From: Flammeovirgaceae bacterium UBA6059 | GTDB taxonomy: Bacteria; Bacteroidota; Bacteroidia; Cytophagales; Cyclobacteriaceae | Direction of reading: 5' to 3' | NCBI GenBank assembly: GCA_002435755.1 | Contig: DIYH01000049.1 | Span: 1-64,000, forward strand | Length of the DNA: 64,000 bases | In this document: positions 60,866 to 64,000 of the stretch, piece after piece | Position numbering within the stretch: position 1 is the first letter of the stretch | How the letters are laid out: the number at the start of each line of letters is the position of its first letter | Program-made: the position numbers and the translations under genes | The notes under the pieces: model-generated | What the model saw: only the letters and a program-made list of their open reading frames with translations | Told to the model about the DNA's origin: nothing | The model's database searches: none

Positions 60866-62203
60866 ATGAAATATCAAACTCACAATTCAATGATGGTCGA
60901 TTTACATAAAATCCTTTATTTACTGATTTCTTTCTTCTTTGTTCTAATGCCTGACACTTCTGTATTTGCAAGTAACGATCCTACTACCGCAATCACCAAA
61001 TCAGAGATACGGTTGACTGAAGATGGCTACCGCATATTCCTAAATGATGAGCCCTTCTATGTTCTCGGTGCAGCTCTGGGGAGTGGAAGCATCGAGTCGT
61101 TAGCTCGCCATGGTGCTAACTCCTTTAGAACGTGGAGTATGGATAATGGCAAGGCACTGCTGGATGAGGCAGAAAAACATGGCCTGAAAGTAATGATGGG
61201 TATCTGGGTAGCTCACGAGCGTCATGGTTTCAACTACAACGACAAAAAAGCTGTCAAGAGACAATATGAGCGGATCAAAAAACAGGTGATGGCACTCAAG
61301 GATCATCCTGCACTGATGCTGTGGGGTGTCGGAAATGAGGTCAATCTAGAATCCAAAAACCCAAAGGTTTGGGATGCGGTAAATGACATTTCCGAAATGA
61401 TCCATGAGGTCGATCCCAATCACCTGACCACTACGTGCCTATCAGGATTAGACAAGAAAGAGGTGGGTTTGATAGCTGAAAGAGCCGCAGATCTGGATTT
61501 TATATGCACTCAGCTGTACGGTGCAATAGAGATACTACCTCAGTTGATCGAGGAGTCGGGTTACGATGGGCCACTGATGGTCACAGAATGGGGCGCCACT
61601 GGTTGGTGGGAAGTACCCAAAACCTCATGGGGTGCTCCTTTAGAAAATAATAGTTCTGTCAAGGCAGACCTCTACTTGAGTAGATACCAAAATGCTATTG
61701 TATCTCAGTCTCAACAGGTGATGGGATCTTATGCATTCTTTTGGGGCCAAAAGCAGGAACGCACGCCTACCTGGTTTGGGATGTTCATGCCAGATGGGAA
61801 GGAGTCAGAGTCTATCGATGCGATGCAATATGCCTGGACAGGTCAGTGGCCCGAGAACCGCTCTCCTCGATTAAATGATTTTTTACTGGAAGGTCAGCGA
61901 GCAACTGATAACATCAGATTAAAGTCAGGTAAGACCTATTCTGCGGAAGTGAAAACAACTGATCCTGATGGTGATGAGCTGATGTATCACTGGGAGATCA
62001 TGAAAGAAAGCAGCGCCACCTCTACAGGAGGAGACGCTGAAAATGTACCAGATGTGATGTATGGCTTATTCCCAGAGAATGGTGATCGCGGGGCTACATT
62101 CAAAGCGCCATCTCAGCGAGGCGCTTATAGGCTTTTCATCTATGTAGAAGACGGGCATGATCATGTTGCTCATGCTAACATCCCTTTTTGGGTGGATAAA
62201 TAG
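60866..62203 (+). CDS. Secreted GH2-type TIM-barrel glycoside hydrolase with Ig-like C-terminal domain
   Basis: 445 residues, signal peptide in LYLLISFFFVLMPDTSVFA; the first ATG is used, although ATGs at 60890 and 60893 also fit. A short strand (IRLTEDGYRIFLNDEPFYVLGA) leads to a clan A barrel with acid/base Glu in LWGVGNEVNL and nucleophile Glu in MVTEWGATGWW. Residues about 345-445 form an Ig/PKD-like module (TTDPDGDELMYHWEIM, APSQRGAYRLFIYVEDG). It acts on an external polysaccharide; substrate unknown. Last gene of the hydrolase run. Confidence 0.82.
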   Translation: MKYQTHNSMMVDLHKILYLLISFFFVLMPDTSVFASNDPTTAITKSEIRLTEDGYRIFLNDEPFYVLGAALGSGSIESLARHGANSFRTWSMDNGKALLDEAEKHGLKVMMGIWVAHERHGFNYNDKKAVKRQYERIKKQVMALKDHPALMLWGVGNEVNLESKNPKVWDAVNDISEMIHEVDPNHLTTTCLSGLDKKEVGLIAERAADLDFICTQLYGAIEILPQLIEESGYDGPLMVTEWGATGWWEVPKTSWGAPLENNSSVKADLYLSRYQNAIVSQSQQVMGSYAFFWGQKQERTPTWFGMFMPDGKESESIDAMQYAWTGQWPENRSPRLNDFLLEGQRATDNIRLKSGKTYSAEVKTTDPDGDELMYHWEIMKESSATSTGGDAENVPDVMYGLFPENGDRGATFKAPSQRGAYRLFIYVEDGHDHVAHANIPFWVDK

Positions 62204-62292
62204 AAAGAATAATCAAAACTCTGTGTGCTAAGATCAGGTTAGTGATCATCTACAATTCTCGTATATTGTAGTAGTTGCGAACCTGACTTATC

Positions 62293-62715
62293 ATGAATCC
62301 TATCCTTAGAAACATACTGGCCTTTATCATTGGTTGGCTTGGTGGAAGTGCCGTCAATATGGGACTTGTACAAGTGGGCCATACCATTTTCCCCATTGAG
62401 GGTATAGAACCTAGCAATATGGAGGCACTTGCAACAGTAATGCCAACCCTGGGATTCGAATACTTCGTTTTCCCATTTTTAGCACATGCGTTAGGGACTC
62501 TGGTGGGTGTGATTATCGCAGGATGGGTGGCTGTAAGTCACAAAATGAAAGTATCGCTTGGGGTCGGCGGTTTCTTCTTGCTAGGCGGCCTTGCAGTCAA
62601 CTACATGCTGCCCGGCCCAATTTGGTTTGCGGTAGCGGATATCCTTATCGCCTACATCCCAATGGCTTGGTTTGGTGGTAGGATTGCTCAAGGTCTCACT
62701 CATAAACAGGATTGA
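62293..62715 (+). CDS. Conserved four-helix membrane protein
   Basis: 140 residues with hydrophobic segments ILAFIIGWLGGSAVNMGLVQVG, LAHALGTLVGVIIAGWVAV, LGVGGFFLLGGLAVNYMLP and IAYIPMAWFGGRIAQGL. Gly-rich small-residue helices suggest tight packing. Relatives occur in Bacteroidota without known function. 89 bp after the hydrolase. Confidence 0.6.
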   Translation: MNPILRNILAFIIGWLGGSAVNMGLVQVGHTIFPIEGIEPSNMEALATVMPTLGFEYFVFPFLAHALGTLVGVIIAGWVAVSHKMKVSLGVGGFFLLGGLAVNYMLPGPIWFAVADILIAYIPMAWFGGRIAQGLTHKQD

Positions 62716-62804
62716 CCACTATTCTCTGTTTTAACAATGGGCGATATTCTTTTTTGTGGTAACAAGTTTGAAAACAAGGGATTGCATTATGTAACTTCAG
62801 TAAT

Positions 62805-63203
62805 ATGAATGAGGAAGTACGGGCATTCAACGACCAACAGTCACCTTCTGAAAAAGAAGTGTGTGATAAGTTGGCTTCCATCATCAATAGCCAAATGCCG
62901 GAGGCAGAAAACAAGATCTGGCACAGGCATCCTGTCTGGTTCCTGGAGGGGAATCCCATTGTTGGCTACAGCAAGCTGAAAGCAGGTATACGGCTAATGT
63001 TTTGGAGTGGTGCCAGCTTTGATGAGCCTGGCTTGAAGCCAGGAACGGGTAAGTTCAAAGATGCTTCACATCTCTACTCAGAGGCCAACCAAGTTGATCC
63101 ACAAGAACTGGAACGATGGATCTCCAAATCGAAAACGATCCAATGGGATTATAAAAACATTTATAAACGTAAAGGTGAGCTGGTGAGGTTAGAGGTATCA
63201 TAA
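62805..63203 (+). CDS. DUF1801 family protein
   Basis: 132 residues with the DUF1801/YdhG-like pattern: PEAENKIWHRHPVWFLEGNPIVGYSKLKAGIRLMFW, and a final positively charged KTIQWDYKNIYKRKGELVRLE. Cytosolic; DUF1801 proteins have a MoeA/YdhG-like fold and no firm function. Separate from the membrane gene by 90 bp. Confidence 0.82.
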   Translation: MNEEVRAFNDQQSPSEKEVCDKLASIINSQMPEAENKIWHRHPVWFLEGNPIVGYSKLKAGIRLMFWSGASFDEPGLKPGTGKFKDASHLYSEANQVDPQELERWISKSKTIQWDYKNIYKRKGELVRLEVS

Positions 63204-63462
63204 AAGCGATAACACTCACATACCTTAAAAAGAATGTTTTGACCGACCATCTCTGAAGAGACGCCCTCTATTATCTATGAATGATAATCTTTGCCAGAGC
63301 TCTTATTCAAGATATCATACGATCCGCACCCTGGTCTTGAGCTAATGGCTCGCACGATCATAAGTTCCATTCATGACAAACACAATAGATTAAAAGCCAG
63401 TGCTTTCTTATGCGGTAGGTGTTAATTGGTACATTGCATCGGAAGATGAAACCTACAAATTC

Positions 63463-64000
63463 ATGCTAAAAAAACTATTCATCGTACTGATCATCATTGG
63501 AGCTGGGTTTACTACCTCCTTCAGTCAAGAAATGGAAACCGTATTGAGCGCTCCTGCTGGCTGGAGAGCTGAGCTAATTCCTTTCCCCCTAGAATTCGCT
63601 CCCGAGATTGACTTTACTGGATTTGTGGATGTGCGCTTTGCACCGGGATGGTCAGATCTGAATAGTAAGCAGTTTTGGACATATAGTTTCGTCTGGCACA
63701 TTGATGCTGTAGCAAACATGACCGAAGAGGAACTTGCCAACCTCTTCAGTACTTATTACGATGGTCTGATGTCTTCCGTATTGAAAAGTCAAGGGGACTC
63801 CACCAATCTCAATAAGTTGGAAAAAACACTTAGTCTATTCGTTAAAACTGAAACAGGTTTTGTGGGTAAGGTGAGGATGTTTGATCCTTTTTTCACCAAA
63901 CAGAGCATCACTTTAAATATCATGGTCGAAGAATCATTTTGCAGAGCTACAAACAAGCAAACCATAGCATTCGATCTGTCACCTAAGCCCATTGATGATG
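63463..64000 (+). CDS. Secreted protein of unknown function (3' truncated by window edge)
   Basis: The frame is open to the right edge; about 179 residues are visible. A signal peptide (LKKLFIVLIIIGAGFTTSFSQ) is followed by PAGWRAELIPFPLEFAPEID, then a helical segment (MTEEELANLFSTYYDGLMSS) and KVRMFDPFFTKQSITLNIMV. No family recognised with confidence. Confidence 0.65.
   Translation, partial: MLKKLFIVLIIIGAGFTTSFSQEMETVLSAPAGWRAELIPFPLEFAPEIDFTGFVDVRFAPGWSDLNSKQFWTYSFVWHIDAVANMTEEELANLFSTYYDGLMSSVLKSQGDSTNLNKLEKTLSLFVKTETGFVGKVRMFDPFFTKQSITLNIMVEESFCRATNKQTIAFDLSPKPIDD

Noticed and set aside
22664..62203. SusC/D operon and the glycoside hydrolase cluster as one polysaccharide utilisation locus
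   Set aside because: They are separated by about 24 kb of unrelated genes, and a clear terminator closes the SusC/D operon.

Overview
The window looks like a chromosomal segment of a marine or soil Bacteroidota, most likely order Cytophagales. The evidence is a SusC/SusD pair, SprB-type repeats, DUF5777 and DUF6090-like proteins, PadR plus FtsX-type ABC permease cassettes, about 190-residue Crp/Fnr-like regulators, membrane-bound AraC and LytTR regulators, and many secreted lipoproteins. I see no rRNA, tRNA, CRISPR array, phage genes or complete insertion sequence. The placement rests on gene families only; no marker gene is present.

Layout. 0-2.8 kb: the 3' part of an MDR dehydrogenase, a membrane LytTR regulator and a secreted lipase-like hydrolase. 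2.8-6.8 kb (minus strand): two operons for YceI proteins, a DUF5777 beta-barrel and a SprB-repeat lipoprotein with a CX4CH haem-type motif. A closely matching 37-bp element lies upstream of both. 7.3-9.0 kb: a hydrolase/cyclase-like/AraC triple fusion. 9.3-20 kb: small enzymes (DinB, HAD, methyltransferase, serine hydrolase, amidohydrolase), two Crp-regulator/enzyme pairs and two decayed genes. 20.2-22.4 kb: a three-regulator operon (LuxR, AraC, AraC). 22.6-28.7 kb: SusC, SusD and a third lipoprotein, ending in a clear intrinsic terminator. 28.9-35.3 kb: a frameshifted VOC gene, an ECF sigma factor with a small membrane protein and Lgt, then small enzymes. 35.5-40.4 kb: PadR plus ABC permease, and a cyclic-nucleotide-domain thioredoxin-reductase-like flavoprotein. 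40.8-44.4 kb: two more Crp-regulator modules with SRPBCC proteins. 44.5-48.5 kb: a DNA alkylation repair island (AlkC, Ogt, an Ada/AraC/AlkA fusion). 48.6-52.2 kb: acetyltransferase, RidA, a broken DoxX gene, AraC and small membrane proteins. 52.3-62.2 kb: a carbohydrate-active cluster without SusC/D (Nudix-type regulator, GH3, two clan GH-A hydrolases, a GH26-like enzyme, an AraC regulator). 62.3-64 kb: small conserved proteins and the start of a secreted protein.

How the genes work together. The recurring theme is a dedicated regulator beside a few small enzymes. Four Crp/Fnr-like genes are each followed, in the same direction, by a small-molecule-binding or cofactor-binding protein. The GH3 gene is divergent from a regulator whose Nudix box has lost key acidic residues, and the gap between them holds two matching dyads. 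The PadR gene is preceded by a perfect 23-bp direct repeat. The alkylation genes cover base excision and direct reversal, with a putative methylation sensor fused to the glycosylase. Several genes are in decay, so this is a changing accessory region.

All family names come from reading the translated sequence against remembered families; no database search was run.
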